Source: Maribacter spongiicola
GTDB taxonomy: Bacteria > Bacteroidota > Bacteroidia > Flavobacteriales > Flavobacteriaceae
Length of the DNA stretch: 64,000 bases
Assembly (NCBI RefSeq): GCF_004364165.1
Contig: NZ_SOAY01000010.1
Coordinates: forward strand, 1,143,098 to 1,207,097
Direction of reading: 5' to 3'
Positions 45,439 through 56,358 of the stretch are shown here, piece after piece (within the stretch, counting starts at the first letter, position 1; each line of letters begins with the position of its first letter). The notes below the pieces were generated by a model that was given only the letters and a program-made list of their open reading frames with translations, ran no database searches and was not told the DNA's origin. The translations under genes were made by a program, and so were the position numbers.

Positions 45439-45990
45439 ATGGCATACGTTGCAAGATTAAAGAAAGAGTATAAGGAGCGAATAGTAGCTGCCCTTACCGA
45501 AGAGTTTGGTTACAGTAATGTAATGCAGGTTCCTAAGTTAGAGAAGATAGTAATGAGTAGAGGTGTAGGAGCTGCTGTTGCTGACAAGAAACTTATTGAC
45601 CATGCAATAGATGAAATGACTATGATAACGGGTCAAAAAGCCGTTGCTACAATGTCTAAGAAGGATGTTGCTGCCTTTAAATTAAGAAAAGGCATGCCAA
45701 TTGGTGCTAAAGTTACCTTGAGAGGTGAGCGTATGTACGAATTTTTAGATCGTTTGGTTACCTCTGCGTTGCCACGAGTTAGAGATTTTCAAGGAATCAA
45801 AGCTACAGGTTTTGATGGTCGTGGAAATTATAATCTTGGTGTAACAGAGCAAATTATTTTTCCTGAGGTTAATATTGATAAAATCAATAGAATTAACGGT
45901 ATGGATATTACATTTGTAACTTCTGCAGAAACAGACAAAGAAGCAAAATCATTATTAACAGAATTAGGTTTACCTTTTAAAAAGAATTAG
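45439..45990 (+). CDS. rplE: 50S ribosomal protein L5
   Basis: A 183-residue 5S rRNA-binding protein (E. coli 179) of the central protuberance. [11 protein letters not shown] and [19 protein letters not shown] segments are diagnostic. One base separates it from rpsN. In E. coli, S8 represses translation at this gene. Confidence 0.98.
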   Translation: MAYVARLKKEYKERIVAALTEEFGYSNVMQVPKLEKIVMSRGVGAAVADKKLIDHAIDEMTMITGQKAVATMSKKDVAAFKLRKGMPIGAKVTLRGERMYEFLDRLVTSALPRVRDFQGIKATGFDGRGNYNLGVTEQIIFPEVNIDKINRINGMDITFVTSAETDKEAKSLLTELGLPFKKN

Positions 45991-45991
45991 T

Positions 45992-46261
45992 ATGGCTAAG
46001 GAATCAATGAAAGCCCGTGAGAGAAAAAGGGAAAGAACTGTAGCAGTTTATGCTGAAAAACGTAAAGCTTTAAAAGAAGCTGGTGACTATGAGGCATTAC
46101 AGAGATTACCTAAAAATGCATCTCCAGTGCGTTTACATAATAGATGTAAATTAACTGGAAGACCTAAAGGTTATATGAGAACTTTTGGTATTTCAAGGGT
46201 GAAATTCAGAGAGATGGCCAATGCCGGTTTAATACCAGGTGTTAGGAAAGCTAGCTGGTAA
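45992..46261 (+). CDS. rpsN: 30S ribosomal protein S14 (zinc-free type)
   Basis: An 89-residue head protein. The [20 protein letters not shown] core is present, but the CxxC pairs of the zinc form are absent; only one Cys remains, so this is the zinc-independent kind, slightly shorter than E. coli S14 (101). It is followed by a 66-base gap with a possible hairpin. Confidence 0.98.
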   Translation: MAKESMKARERKRERTVAVYAEKRKALKEAGDYEALQRLPKNASPVRLHNRCKLTGRPKGYMRTFGISRVKFREMANAGLIPGVRKASW

Positions 46262-46327
46262 GGATAAAATTATTAATGGATTCAGGTTTAGCTTAAGTGC
46301 TGAAAACCGTTTCCGAATTATATACAT
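46262..46327 (+). ncRNA. Possible structured leader of rpsH
   Basis: GGTTT (46285-46289) plus AGC (46290-46292) can pair with GCT (46299-46301) plus AAACC (46304-46308), with a two-base bulge. S8 in other bacteria binds such a bulged helix in its own message. The pairing is short, so this is a tentative call. Confidence 0.3.
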
Positions 46328-46726
46328 ATGGTAACAGATACTATTGCAGATTACCTAACGAGAGTTAGAAACGCGAGTAGAGCGGGACATAGGGTTGTTG
46401 AAATTCCTGCGTCGAATCTAAAAAAAGAAATAACTAAAATATTATTCGATCAAGGATATATTTTAAGTTACAAGTTCGAAGAGAGCAAAGTACAGGGGAC
46501 TATTAAAATAGCTTTGAAGTACGATAAGGTTACAAAAGAACCTGTTATCAAGAAAATACAGCGTATCAGTAAGCCTGGACTTAGAAAGTATGCAGGTAAC
46601 GAAGATTTACCTCGTGTTTTAAATGGTTTAGGTGTTGCAATTGTTTCTACATCTCACGGTGTAATGACAAGTAAGCAAGCAAAGGCAGAAAAAGTTGGTG
46701 GTGAAGTTTTGTGCTACGTTTATTAA
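46328..46726 (+). CDS. rpsH: 30S ribosomal protein S8
   Basis: A 132-residue primary 16S rRNA-binding protein (E. coli 130). DTIADYLTRVRNA start and GVMTSKQAKAEKVGGEVLCYVY end, with the rRNA-contacting STSHGVMT loop, are intact. In many bacteria it represses the spc genes. Nineteen bases separate it from rplF. Confidence 0.98.
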   Translation: MVTDTIADYLTRVRNASRAGHRVVEIPASNLKKEITKILFDQGYILSYKFEESKVQGTIKIALKYDKVTKEPVIKKIQRISKPGLRKYAGNEDLPRVLNGLGVAIVSTSHGVMTSKQAKAEKVGGEVLCYVY

Positions 46727-46745
46727 TTGATTAAAGATTTAGAAA

Positions 46746-47288
46746 ATGTCTAGAATAGGTAATAATCCAGTCGCAATTCCTGAGGGAGTTACAGTTGAAA
46801 TTAACGACAATATCATTTCTGTTAAAGGAAAGTTAGGTGAGTTGGTTCAAGAGTTCTCGGGAGTTTTGATTAAAGTAGAAGAAGGTGAGGTTTTAGTAAC
46901 AAGACCTTCCGATTCTAAGGAGCACAAAGCAAAGCACGGTTTATACAGATCACTAATCGTTAATATGGTTGAAGGTGTTTCTAAAGGTTGGGCTAAAGAG
47001 TTAGAGTTAGTAGGTGTAGGTTATAGAGCAAGTCATCAAGGTCAAAAACTTGATTTAGCTTTAGGTTTTTCTCACAATATTGTTTTCGATATTGCCCCAG
47101 AGGTAAAGGTAGAAACAGTATCTGATAAAGGTAAGAATCCTATAGTAAAACTTACTTCACATGATAAACAATTGGTTGGTCATGTAGCAGCAAAGATTAG
47201 ATCTTTCCGTACTCCTGAGCCTTACAAAGGGAAAGGCATTAAGTTTGTAGGTGAAATATTAAGAAGAAAAGCTGGTAAATCAGCTTAA
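46746..47288 (+). CDS. rplF: 50S ribosomal protein L6
   Basis: A 180-residue protein (E. coli 177) at the base of the L7/L12 stalk, made of two similar domains. [20 protein letters not shown] start and [20 protein letters not shown] end are diagnostic. Eleven bases separate it from rplR. Confidence 0.98.
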   Translation: MSRIGNNPVAIPEGVTVEINDNIISVKGKLGELVQEFSGVLIKVEEGEVLVTRPSDSKEHKAKHGLYRSLIVNMVEGVSKGWAKELELVGVGYRASHQGQKLDLALGFSHNIVFDIAPEVKVETVSDKGKNPIVKLTSHDKQLVGHVAAKIRSFRTPEPYKGKGIKFVGEILRRKAGKSA

Positions 47289-47299
47289 TAAAGGATATT

Positions 47300-47656
47300 A
47301 TGGGATTATCAAAAACACAAAGAAAATTAAGAATCCGACGTAGAATACGTAAGGTTTCTTCTGGAACTGCAGTTAGACCAAGATTATCTGTATTTAGAAG
47401 TAACAGCGAAATTTACGCTCAAGTTATAGACGACGTTAACGGAGTCACTTTAGTATCTGCTTCTTCAAGAGATAAGGATATCGCAAAAGTAAAGGGAAAT
47501 AAAACCGAGATTGCTGCTCTTGTTGGTAAAACAATCGCTGAGAAATCTGTAAAAGCAGGCTTAGATAAAGTAGCTTTTGATAGAGGTGGTAATTTGTATC
47601 ATGGAAGAGTAAAATCTTTAGCTGATGGTGCAAGAGAAGCAGGACTAAAATTCTAA
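47300..47656 (+). CDS. rplR: 50S ribosomal protein L18
   Basis: A 118-residue 5S rRNA-binding protein (E. coli 117). [20 protein letters not shown] and [20 protein letters not shown] are typical. Together with L5 it brings 5S rRNA into the 50S subunit. Nine bases separate it from rpsE. Confidence 0.98.
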   Translation: MGLSKTQRKLRIRRRIRKVSSGTAVRPRLSVFRSNSEIYAQVIDDVNGVTLVSASSRDKDIAKVKGNKTEIAALVGKTIAEKSVKAGLDKVAFDRGGNLYHGRVKSLADGAREAGLKF

Positions 47657-47665
47657 TATACTAGT

Positions 47666-48190
47666 ATGTTCCAAAAATATAAAAACGTAGAAACTGTTAA
47701 GCCAGGTGGTTTAGATTTAAAAGATAAATTAGTTGGTATTCAACGTGTAACCAAGGTAACAAAAGGTGGTAGAGCATTCGGTTTTTCTGCAATTGTTGTT
47801 GTAGGTGATGAAAATGGTGTTGTAGGTCACGGTTTAGGTAAATCAAAAGAAGTTGCAACGGCTATCGCTAAAGCAATTGAAGATGGTAAAAAGAACTTGG
47901 TACGTATTCCTTTGAATAAGGGTACACTACCTCATGAACAAAAAGGTAAATTTGGTGGAGCTAGGGTTTATATCCAACCTGCATCTCATGGTACTGGTGT
48001 AATTGCTGGTGGAGCTGTAAGATCTGTATTAGAATCTGTAGGTGTTCATGATGTATTATCTAAATCTCAAGGATCATCCAATCCACATAACGTTGTAAAG
48101 GCAACATTCGATGCTTTGTTACAACTTAGAGATGCAAAGACTATTGCTACACAAAGAGGTGTTTCTCTAGAAAAAGTATTTAAAGGTTAA
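47666..48190 (+). CDS. rpsE: 30S ribosomal protein S5
   Basis: A 174-residue fidelity protein (E. coli 167) at the mRNA entry site. [20 protein letters not shown] and [20 protein letters not shown] are conserved; changes near the first loop give spectinomycin resistance elsewhere. Ten bases separate it from rpmD. Confidence 0.98.
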   Translation: MFQKYKNVETVKPGGLDLKDKLVGIQRVTKVTKGGRAFGFSAIVVVGDENGVVGHGLGKSKEVATAIAKAIEDGKKNLVRIPLNKGTLPHEQKGKFGGARVYIQPASHGTGVIAGGAVRSVLESVGVHDVLSKSQGSSNPHNVVKATFDALLQLRDAKTIATQRGVSLEKVFKG

Positions 48191-48200
48191 GAGGAAAATT

Positions 48201-48380
48201 ATGGCAAAGATTAAGGTTACACAGAGAAAAAGTGGAATTAAGAAACCTCAAAATCAAAAAAGAACTTTAGAGGCTCTTGGTTTAAAAAGAATTGGTCAGG
48301 TTGTTGAACACGATGATACACCGAACATTCTTGGAATGATAAATAAAGTTAAACATTTAGTTTCCACAGAGGAAGCTTAA
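48201..48380 (+). CDS. rpmD: 50S ribosomal protein L30
   Basis: A 59-residue protein, exactly the E. coli length, read from ATG 48201 to TAA 48378. MAKIKVTQRKSGIKKPQNQK, then LGLKRIGQVVEHDDTPNILG and MINKVKHLV show the L30 signature. It fits between rpsE and rplO, its normal place. Confidence 0.96.
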   Translation: MAKIKVTQRKSGIKKPQNQKRTLEALGLKRIGQVVEHDDTPNILGMINKVKHLVSTEEA

Positions 48381-48393
48381 ATATTAGAATACA

Positions 48394-48846
48394 ATGGGTT
48401 TAAATAATCTACAACCTGCAGAAGGTTCAGTAAATAGAGACGGAAAACGCCTTGGAAGAGGTCAGGGTTCTGGAAAAGGAGGAACAGCTGCAAGAGGTCA
48501 TAAAGGAGCAAAATCAAGATCTGGTTATTCTAAGAAAATTGGTTTCGAAGGTGGTCAAATGCCTTTACAACGACGTGTACCTAAGTTTGGTTTTACGAAT
48601 ATTAATCGTAAGGAGTACCAAGGTATCAATTTAGAGAAATTGCAGGAACTTGTTGATAATAAGATTCTAACTAACGAAGTCTCGTTAGATCTTTTGATCG
48701 AGAATGGTTTAGTCGGTAAAAATGATTTAGTGAAAATTTTAGGTAACGGTGAACTAAAAGCGCCTCTAAAAATTTCAGTACATAAATTTACAGCATCTGC
48801 CAAAGCAGCTATTGAGGCAGCAGGTGGTGAAGCAATAAGTTTGTAA
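48394..48846 (+). CDS. rplO: 50S ribosomal protein L15
   Basis: A 150-residue late-assembly protein (E. coli 144). The basic Gly-rich N-terminus KRLGRGQGSGKGGTAARGHK penetrates 23S rRNA; the FEGGQMPLQRRVPKFGFTN block is conserved. Fourteen bases separate it from secY. Confidence 0.98.
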   Translation: MGLNNLQPAEGSVNRDGKRLGRGQGSGKGGTAARGHKGAKSRSGYSKKIGFEGGQMPLQRRVPKFGFTNINRKEYQGINLEKLQELVDNKILTNEVSLDLLIENGLVGKNDLVKILGNGELKAPLKISVHKFTASAKAAIEAAGGEAISL

Positions 48847-48860
48847 GCATAAACGAGAGC

Positions 48861-50204
48861 ATGAAGAATTTTATTGATACAATATCCAATATTTGGAAGA
48901 TAGAAGAGCTAAGAAATAGAATTCTTATTACCCTGGGTCTTTTGTTGGTTTATCGTTTTGGTTGTCAAATTGTACTTCCGGGTATTGATTCGACACAATT
49001 AGGTGGATTGACAGATAGTACTGATCAAGGTATATTTGGTCTTTTAAATGCATTTACAGGAGGGGCTTTTGCTAATGCTTCTGTTTTTGCCTTGGGTATC
49101 ATGCCATATATTTCAGCGTCTATTGTAGTTCAGTTGATGGGTATAGCAATACCTTATCTTCAAAAGTTGCAAAAAGAAGGTGAAAGTGGTCGTAAGACAA
49201 TTAATCAAATTACTAGATGGTTAACCATCGGTATATGTATTGTTCAAGCTCCTGCATATCTATACGGATTAGAAGCATTCGGTGTAAGAGATAGCGCATT
49301 TTTATTAGGTAAAGGATTAGATTTTATGGTTCCTGCTGTTATTATATTGGTAACTGGTACCGTATTCGCTATGTGGTTAGGTGAGAAAATTACTGATAAA
49401 GGTATTGGTAATGGTATTTCATTATTGATTATGATTGGTATCATCGCAACAATGCCACAGTCTTTTGTTCAAGAATTTATTTCAAGAACAACTGATAATA
49501 ATGGTGGTTTAATGTTTATTTTAATTGAAGTGATCATTTGGTTCTTAGTTATCTTGGCTTGTATATTATTAGTAATGGCTACAAGACAAATACCTGTGCA
49601 ATATGCAAGACGTACCGCTTCTGGTGGATATGAAAAGAACATAATGGGATCTAGGCAATATATTCCTTTAAAGTTAAATGCTTCTGGAGTAATGCCTATA
49701 ATCTTTGCCCAAGCAATTATGTTCGTGCCAGGTTTAATCGGAGGTGCTTTTGATGATACTGCCTTTGGACAGTGGATGCAAGTACAGTTCAGTGATATTT
49801 TCGGATGGGCATATAACTTACTATTCGCTATATTGATTATAATCTTTACATATTTTTATACTGCAATTACTGTTCCTACCAATAAAATGGCAGATGACCT
49901 TAAAAGAAGTGGTGGATTTATTCCAGGAATACGTCCTGGTAAAGAAACTGGAGATTATTTGGATAAGATTATGTCTTTAATAACGTTACCTGGATCTATT
50001 TTCTTAGCTTTGCTGGCTATTTTACCGGCGATAGTTGTTAAGTTAATGGATGTTCAAGCTGGTTGGGCTTTATTTTATGGTGGTACGTCCCTTTTAATTA
50101 TGGTGGGTGTAGCTATTGATACTGTACAACAGGTTAATTCATATTTATTGAATAGACATTATGATGGATTAATGAAAACGGGTAAAAATAGAAAAGTAGC
50201 ATAA
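48861..50204 (+). CDS. secY: Protein translocase subunit SecY
   Basis: A 447-residue inner membrane channel (E. coli 443) with ten predicted transmembrane segments. Diagnostic blocks are LGIMPYISASIVVQLM near 76, KEGESGRKTINQITRW near 105, PLKLNASGVMPIIFAQ near 268, and the cytosolic loop RSGGFIPGIRPGKETGDYLD near 348. It forms the SecYEG pore for Sec-dependent export. It lies inside the ribosomal run, directly before infA, and map and adk are absent here. Confidence 0.98.
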   Translation: MKNFIDTISNIWKIEELRNRILITLGLLLVYRFGCQIVLPGIDSTQLGGLTDSTDQGIFGLLNAFTGGAFANASVFALGIMPYISASIVVQLMGIAIPYLQKLQKEGESGRKTINQITRWLTIGICIVQAPAYLYGLEAFGVRDSAFLLGKGLDFMVPAVIILVTGTVFAMWLGEKITDKGIGNGISLLIMIGIIATMPQSFVQEFISRTTDNNGGLMFILIEVIIWFLVILACILLVMATRQIPVQYARRTASGGYEKNIMGSRQYIPLKLNASGVMPIIFAQAIMFVPGLIGGAFDDTAFGQWMQVQFSDIFGWAYNLLFAILIIIFTYFYTAITVPTNKMADDLKRSGGFIPGIRPGKETGDYLDKIMSLITLPGSIFLALLAILPAIVVKLMDVQAGWALFYGGTSLLIMVGVAIDTVQQVNSYLLNRHYDGLMKTGKNRKVA

Positions 50205-50207
50205 TTT

Positions 50208-50423
50208 ATGGCTAAACAGGCAGCAATAGAACAAGATGGATCTATTATCGAAGCATTATCAAATGCAATGTTTCGTGTAGAATTGGAGAATGGACATGTG
50301 GTAACAGCGCATATTTCAGGTAAGATGCGTATGCACTATATTAAACTATTACCTGGAGATAAGGTTAAATTGGAAATGAGTCCGTATGACCTTACAAAAG
50401 CAAGAATTACATATAGATACTAA
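50208..50423 (+). CDS. infA: Translation initiation factor IF-1
   Basis: A 71-residue OB-fold factor (E. coli 72) that occupies the A site during initiation. [20 protein letters not shown] and [20 protein letters not shown] are conserved. It begins three bases after secY and is followed by rpmJ after eight. Confidence 0.97.
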   Translation: MAKQAAIEQDGSIIEALSNAMFRVELENGHVVTAHISGKMRMHYIKLLPGDKVKLEMSPYDLTKARITYRY

Positions 50424-50431
50424 GATACAAG

Positions 50432-50548
50432 ATGAAAGTAAGAGCATCAGTTAAGAAGAGAAGTGCCGACTGCAAGATTGTTCGCAGAAAAGGCAGGTTG
50501 TACGTAATCAACAAAAAGAATCCTAGATTTAAACAAAGACAAGGGTAA
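50432..50548 (+). CDS. rpmJ: 50S ribosomal protein L36 (zinc-free type)
   Basis: A 38-residue protein read from ATG 50432 to TAA 50546, the normal size. [20 protein letters not shown] and [10 protein letters not shown] are typical. Only one Cys is present, so the CxxC-C-H zinc knuckle of the zinc form is lost, as is usual in Bacteroidota. It precedes rpsM by two bases. Confidence 0.96.
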   Translation: MKVRASVKKRSADCKIVRRKGRLYVINKKNPRFKQRQG

Positions 50549-50550
50549 TT

Positions 50551-50925
50551 ATGGCAAGAATCGCAGGTATAGATATACCAAAACAAAAGAGAGGCGTAAT
50601 CGCCTTAACCTACATTTTTGGAATTGGAAGAAGTAGGTCACAAGAAATATTGAGTAAAGCCCAAGTTAGCGAAGATACTAAGGTTTCTGATTGGAATGAT
50701 GATGAAATAGGTCGCATTAGAGAAGCTGTTTCTGAATTCGTAATCGAAGGTGAATTACGTTCTGAAACTCAGTTGAACATTAAGCGTTTAATGGATATTG
50801 GCTGTTATAGAGGTATTCGTCATAGGTCAGGTTTGCCTTTAAGAGGTCAACGTACTAAGAATAACTCTAGAACTAGAAAAGGAAAGCGTAAAACAGTTGC
50901 TAACAAGAAGAAAGCAACTAAATAA
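50551..50925 (+). CDS. rpsM: 30S ribosomal protein S13
   Basis: A 124-residue head protein (E. coli 118). [20 protein letters not shown] start and [20 protein letters not shown] motif, which contacts the P-site tRNA through a basic tail ([15 protein letters not shown]), are intact. First gene of the alpha part. Confidence 0.98.
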   Translation: MARIAGIDIPKQKRGVIALTYIFGIGRSRSQEILSKAQVSEDTKVSDWNDDEIGRIREAVSEFVIEGELRSETQLNIKRLMDIGCYRGIRHRSGLPLRGQRTKNNSRTRKGKRKTVANKKKATK

Positions 50926-50934
50926 TAATTAGGT

Positions 50935-51327
50935 ATGGCAAAGGCAAGTACTAAAGTTACCAAGAAACGTAAAGTTATAGTTGATTCTGTTGGTGAGGCG
51001 CATATAAGTGCATCTTTTAACAACATCATTATTTCTTTGACTAATAAAAAAGGAGATGTTATCTCTTGGTCATCTGCTGGTAAATTAGGTTTCAGAGGTT
51101 CTAAGAAAAATACTCCATATGCTGCGCAAGTAGCTGCAGAAGATTGTTCTAAAGTAGCTCATGAAGCAGGTTTAAGAAAAGTTAAGGTTTATGTAAAAGG
51201 TCCAGGTAATGGTAGAGAATCTGCTATTAGATCATTACATAACGCTGGTATCGAAGTAACAGAAATCATTGATGTTACTCCAATGCCTCATAACGGATGT
51301 AGACCTCCTAAGAGAAGAAGAGTTTAA
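50935..51327 (+). CDS. rpsK: 30S ribosomal protein S11
   Basis: A 130-residue platform protein (E. coli 129). [20 protein letters not shown] and [17 protein letters not shown] are conserved. It is followed by an 89-base gap with pairing segments before rpsD. Confidence 0.98.
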   Translation: MAKASTKVTKKRKVIVDSVGEAHISASFNNIIISLTNKKGDVISWSSAGKLGFRGSKKNTPYAAQVAAEDCSKVAHEAGLRKVKVYVKGPGNGRESAIRSLHNAGIEVTEIIDVTPMPHNGCRPPKRRRV

Positions 51328-51416
51328 TTAATTACTAATATATTTCACCGAAAGTGTAATTACGATTATCGAAGGATAAGCCTTAATTCATAGTCTCACT
51401 TTCAAATTAAAAGAAA
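51328..51416 (+). ncRNA. Possible structured leader of rpsD
   Basis: GAAAGTG at 51350-51356 is complementary to CACTTTC at 51397-51403, and the enclosed bases contain TTATC-GAAG-GATAA (51366-51379). This makes a closed two-level fold ending 14 bases before the rpsD ATG. S4 autoregulates through its own leader in several bacteria, so this is a plausible S4 target, but that is inferred. Confidence 0.5.
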
Positions 51417-52022
51417 ATGGCAAGATATACAGGACCAAAATCAAAAATCGCCCGTAAATTTGGCGAAGCAATTTTCGGAGATGACAAATCTTTTGAAAAA
51501 AAGAATTACCCTCCAGGACAACACGGTAATAACAGAAGAAGAGGTAAAAAATCTGAGTATTCTGTTCAATTAATGGAGAAGCAAAAAGCTAAATATACTT
51601 ACGGTATTTTAGAAAAACAATTCAGAAACTTATTCCAGACTGCTAAGAGAAAAGAAGGTGTTGCTGGTGAAATTTTACTTCAATTATGTGAATCTCGTTT
51701 AGATAACGTGGTTTTCAGAATGGGAATTTCTCCTACTAGAAGCGGTGCAAGACAATTAGTATCTCATAGACACATTACGGTTAATGGTGAGCTGGTAAAC
51801 ATACCTTCTTATTCATTAAAAGCAGGAGATGTTGTTGGTGTTAGAGAAAAATCTAAGTCATTACAAACTATACAAGATTCATTGACTGCAAATAGCGCAG
51901 TTTATGAGTGGATTTCATGGAATAGCGAAAAAAAGGAAGGTACTTATGTTACTATTCCCGAAAGAATGCAAATTCCTGAAAATATCAAAGAACAATTAAT
52001 CGTGGAGTTATACTCTAAATAA
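51417..52022 (+). CDS. rpsD: 30S ribosomal protein S4
   Basis: A 201-residue primary 16S rRNA-binding protein (E. coli 206). [20 protein letters not shown] start, [18 protein letters not shown] and an S4-type RNA-binding domain ([20 protein letters not shown] near 93-112). The zinc Cys cluster seen in some S4 forms is absent. Confidence 0.98.
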   Translation: MARYTGPKSKIARKFGEAIFGDDKSFEKKNYPPGQHGNNRRRGKKSEYSVQLMEKQKAKYTYGILEKQFRNLFQTAKRKEGVAGEILLQLCESRLDNVVFRMGISPTRSGARQLVSHRHITVNGELVNIPSYSLKAGDVVGVREKSKSLQTIQDSLTANSAVYEWISWNSEKKEGTYVTIPERMQIPENIKEQLIVELYSK

Positions 52023-52039
52023 ACAACACCGATCCAATT

Positions 52040-53032
52040 ATGGCATTATTTAATTTTCAGAAACCCGATAAAGTAATAATGATCGATTCCTCTGATTTCG
52101 AAGGGAAGTTCGAATTTCGCCCTTTGGAACCTGGTTATGGATTAACTGTTGGGAATGCATTAAGACGAGTATTGCTTTCTTCTTTAGAAGGTCATGCAAT
52201 TACTTCTGTTAGGATAGATAAAGTAGAGCATGAATTCTCTACAATACCTGGCGTTGTTGAAGATGTAACAGAGATTATATTAAACTTGAAACAAGTTCGT
52301 TTCAAGAAGCAAATAGAAGATTCTGAGGCTGAAGTTGTTTCAATTTCTGTAAGCGGAAAGAATCAATTAACTGCTGGTGATTTTCAAAAGTTCATTTCTG
52401 GATATCAAGTATTGAATCCTGATTTAGTAATTTGTAATATGGATGCTAAAGTTAGCATCAATATGGAAATTACTATTGAAAAAGGGAGAGGTTATGTTCC
52501 TGCAGAGGAAAATAAAAAATCCGGTGCACCGTTAGGTACAATAGCTGTTGATTCTATTTTTACACCTATTAAAAATGTAAAGTATAGCATCGAAAACTTT
52601 CGTGTAGAGCAAAAGACCGATTATGAAAAATTAGTTTTTGAAATCTCTTCAGATGGTTCTATTCATCCAAAAGATGCCTTAACTGAAGCTGCTAAAGTTC
52701 TTATTCATCACTTCATGTTATTCTCTGATGAGCGTATTACGTTAGAAGCTGATGAAATAGCTCAAACAGAGACTTACGATGAGGAGTCTTTACACATGAG
52801 ACAATTATTAAAAACTAAATTAGTTGATATGGACCTTTCTGTTCGTGCACTAAACTGTTTAAAAGCAGCTGAAGTTGACACTTTAGGAGATTTAGTTTCT
52901 TTTAATAAGAATGACTTAATGAAGTTTAGAAACTTCGGTAAAAAATCTTTAACAGAGCTTGAAGAACTTGTGATTAACAAGGGTTTAAGTTTTGGTATGG
53001 ATTTATCAAAATACAAATTAGATAAAGATTAA
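52040..53032 (+). CDS. rpoA: DNA-directed RNA polymerase subunit alpha
   Basis: A 330-residue assembly platform of RNA polymerase (E. coli 329). The N-terminal dimerisation domain has [20 protein letters not shown] at about 31-50; the C-terminal domain that binds UP elements and activators has [24 protein letters not shown] text near 268 and [20 protein letters not shown] near 297. It follows rpsD by 17 bases and precedes rplQ by a 59-base structured gap. Confidence 0.98.
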   Translation: MALFNFQKPDKVIMIDSSDFEGKFEFRPLEPGYGLTVGNALRRVLLSSLEGHAITSVRIDKVEHEFSTIPGVVEDVTEIILNLKQVRFKKQIEDSEAEVVSISVSGKNQLTAGDFQKFISGYQVLNPDLVICNMDAKVSINMEITIEKGRGYVPAEENKKSGAPLGTIAVDSIFTPIKNVKYSIENFRVEQKTDYEKLVFEISSDGSIHPKDALTEAAKVLIHHFMLFSDERITLEADEIAQTETYDEESLHMRQLLKTKLVDMDLSVRALNCLKAAEVDTLGDLVSFNKNDLMKFRNFGKKSLTELEELVINKGLSFGMDLSKYKLDKD

Positions 53033-53091
53033 ATAATCATATTTTGCTCCTCGTTCTATCGAGTTTGGTAGCAAGATGATAAAATTAGAAC
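53033..53091 (+). other. Hairpin spacer between rpoA and rplQ
   Basis: TTGCT (53044-53048) and CTCG (53050-53053) pair with CGAG (53060-53063) and AGCAA (53070-53074), with a six-base apical loop and a six-base internal loop on the 3' side. No T-run follows, so it is not a terminator; it may set mRNA processing or rplQ translation. Confidence 0.4.
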
Positions 53092-53622
53092 ATGAGACAC
53101 GGTAAAAAAATTAATCACTTAGGTAGAAAAACAGCTCACAGAAAAGCAATGTTAGCAAACATGGCTTGTTCTTTGATCGAACACAAAAGAATCAACACTA
53201 CGGTAGCTAAAGCGAAAGCTTTGAAACAATTTATTGAGCCTTTGATTACTAAATCAAAAGCTGAGAATAATGTAAGTGCTGAAAAAGGTACTCATAACAG
53301 ACGTATCGTTTTTAAGAATCTTCGTGATAAGTATGCAGTAACTGAATTATTCAGTGTTGTTTCTGAAAAAGTTGCTGATAGACCAGGTGGATACACTAGA
53401 ATTATCAAGTTAGGGAATCGTTTAGGAGATAACGCTGATATGGCAATGATTGAATTGGTTGATTTCAACGAATTATACAATGCTGGTAAGCCTAAAAAGA
53501 AATCTACTAGAAGAAGTAGAAGATCTGGTGGTGATGCTGAAGTTGTTTCTGCAGAGAAAGAAACTAAGGTTGAAGAAGCTCAAACTGAAACAGAAGCTAA
53601 GACAGATGATTCTAAGGAATAA
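53092..53622 (+). CDS. rplQ: 50S ribosomal protein L17
   Basis: A 176-residue protein (E. coli 127). [20 protein letters not shown] start and the [20 protein letters not shown] block are standard. The extra 50 or so residues form a tail that is first basic ([13 protein letters not shown]) and then acidic, rich in Glu, Thr and Lys, a known feature of Bacteroidota L17. It ends the supercluster. Confidence 0.98.
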   Translation: MRHGKKINHLGRKTAHRKAMLANMACSLIEHKRINTTVAKAKALKQFIEPLITKSKAENNVSAEKGTHNRRIVFKNLRDKYAVTELFSVVSEKVADRPGGYTRIIKLGNRLGDNADMAMIELVDFNELYNAGKPKKKSTRRSRRSGGDAEVVSAEKETKVEEAQTETEAKTDDSKE

Positions 53623-53646
53623 AATTGTCGATAAATATTAATAATG

Positions 53647-53680
53647 AAAAAGGATAAGCTTTCTAGCTTATCCTTTTTTT
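53647..53680 (+). terminator. Intrinsic terminator after rplQ
   Basis: Fourteen-base perfect arms (AAAAAGGATAAGCT and its complement), four-base loop TTCT, ending in eight T. It closes the ribosomal supercluster, 25 bases past the rplQ stop and upstream of carA. Confidence 0.9.
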
Positions 53681-53717
53681 ATGTTTTTTTGTGAACGAAA
53701 TAAATTATAAGACTAAA

Positions 53718-54845
53718 ATGAAATATCAGGCAAAGAGAAAAGCAATTATTTTACTTGCAGACGGTACAATCTTTCATGGTAAATCTGTTGGAGACAAAGA
53801 AGGAACTGCTTTTGGGGAGGTATGTTTTAATACAGGAATGACAGGTTACCAAGAGATATTTACAGATCCATCTTATTTTGGACAAATAATGGTAACTACC
53901 AACGCTCATATTGGTAATTATGGAGTAAATGAAGATGAAATAGAATCTGAGTCAATTAAAATATCAGGGTTGGTTTGTAGAAATTTCAGTTATGAATATT
54001 CTAGACCTTTAGCTGATGATAGTTTGCAAGGTTTTTTAGATAAGAATGACTTGTTTGCTATTTCTGATGTAGATACTAGAGCATTAGTTAGCTATATTAG
54101 AGATAATGGCGCAATGAATGCCGTTATCTCAACTGATATAGATAATATCGAAGACTTAAAAAGACGTTTGAGTGAAGTGCCAAGTATGGAGGGTTTAGAG
54201 TTGGCTTCTAAAGTTTCTACGAAAGAAGCATATTTTGTTGGTGACGAAAGCTCAGATTTTAAAATAGCAGCGCTTGATATCGGTATCAAGAAGAATATAT
54301 TACGTAACCTAGTAAAAAGAGGTGCTTATGTAAAAGTGTTTCCTTACAACAGTAGTTTTGAAGAAATGTCTTCTTGGAATCCTGATGCTTTTTTCATTTC
54401 TAATGGACCTGGAGATCCAGAGCCTTTGGTAGATGCTATTGCAGCAGTTAAAAAAATGATTCAAACAGATAAACCTCTTTTTGGAATTTGTTTGGGTCAT
54501 CAAGTGTTGGCATTAGCAAACGGAGTCTCTACTTACAAAATGCACAATGGTCATAGAGGTATTAACCATCCAATATTAAACCTTATTACTGGTAAAGGCG
54601 AGATTACTTCTCAAAATCATGGCTTTGCTATTAATAGAGAAGAAACTGAGGCTAATGCAAATCTAGAGATTACGCATACACATCTTAATGATAAGACAGT
54701 TGCTGGTATTCGTATGAAAAATAAAAATGTATTTTCTGTTCAGTATCACCCAGAAGCAAGTCCGGGTCCACATGATGCAGATTACCTATTTGATGATTTT
54801 TTTAAATTAATTGAGAATTGTTCAAAACATAACGAAATAGTTTAA
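53718..54845 (+). CDS. carA: Carbamoyl-phosphate synthase small subunit
   Basis: A 375-residue glutamine amidotransferase subunit (E. coli 382) feeding ammonia to CarB for arginine and pyrimidine synthesis. The class I amidotransferase triad is Cys in GICLGHQVLALA (near 264) and His-Glu in QYHPEASPGPHD (near 348). SNGPGDPEPL marks the oxyanion region. ATG 53718 (MKYQAKRKAIILLADG) is preferred over an upstream GTG at 53691 that lies close to the terminator. carB is not in the window. Confidence 0.96.
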   Translation: MKYQAKRKAIILLADGTIFHGKSVGDKEGTAFGEVCFNTGMTGYQEIFTDPSYFGQIMVTTNAHIGNYGVNEDEIESESIKISGLVCRNFSYEYSRPLADDSLQGFLDKNDLFAISDVDTRALVSYIRDNGAMNAVISTDIDNIEDLKRRLSEVPSMEGLELASKVSTKEAYFVGDESSDFKIAALDIGIKKNILRNLVKRGAYVKVFPYNSSFEEMSSWNPDAFFISNGPGDPEPLVDAIAAVKKMIQTDKPLFGICLGHQVLALANGVSTYKMHNGHRGINHPILNLITGKGEITSQNHGFAINREETEANANLEITHTHLNDKTVAGIRMKNKNVFSVQYHPEASPGPHDADYLFDDFFKLIENCSKHNEIV

Positions 54846-54947
54846 ATAAACATTAATTAATTGGCAAATGTAAGGGTCGAACAAGCTAGTTAAATGCATG
54901 CTTTTGTATCTTTACTTTTTAAACAAACAACTAAAAAAAGAGTATAA

Positions 54948-56240
<1,293 letters not shown>

Positions 56241-56261
56241 TTTTTTAAAGATTATATAATT

Positions 56262-56293
56262 AAGCCTTTCTCTAGAGAAAGGCTTTTTTTTTT
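56262..56293 (+). terminator. Intrinsic terminator after eno
   Basis: A perfect 24-base palindrome with AAGCCTTTCTCT arms (56262-56285) followed by a run of ten T. It ends eno transcription upstream of the glgA promoter. Confidence 0.88.
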
Positions 56294-56323
56294 GGCGTAC
56301 TTCAAAACTTTAACTACCTTTTG
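56292..56323 (+). promoter_or_regulatory. Possible glgA promoter
   Basis: TTG at 56292-56294, 20 bases, then TACCTTTTG (56315-56323), one T longer than TAnnTTTG. It lies directly behind the eno terminator and 35 bases before the glgA ATG. Confidence 0.4.
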
Positions 56324-56358
56324 AGAATAAACCATTAATAATACCTCTTTGTTAGCGT

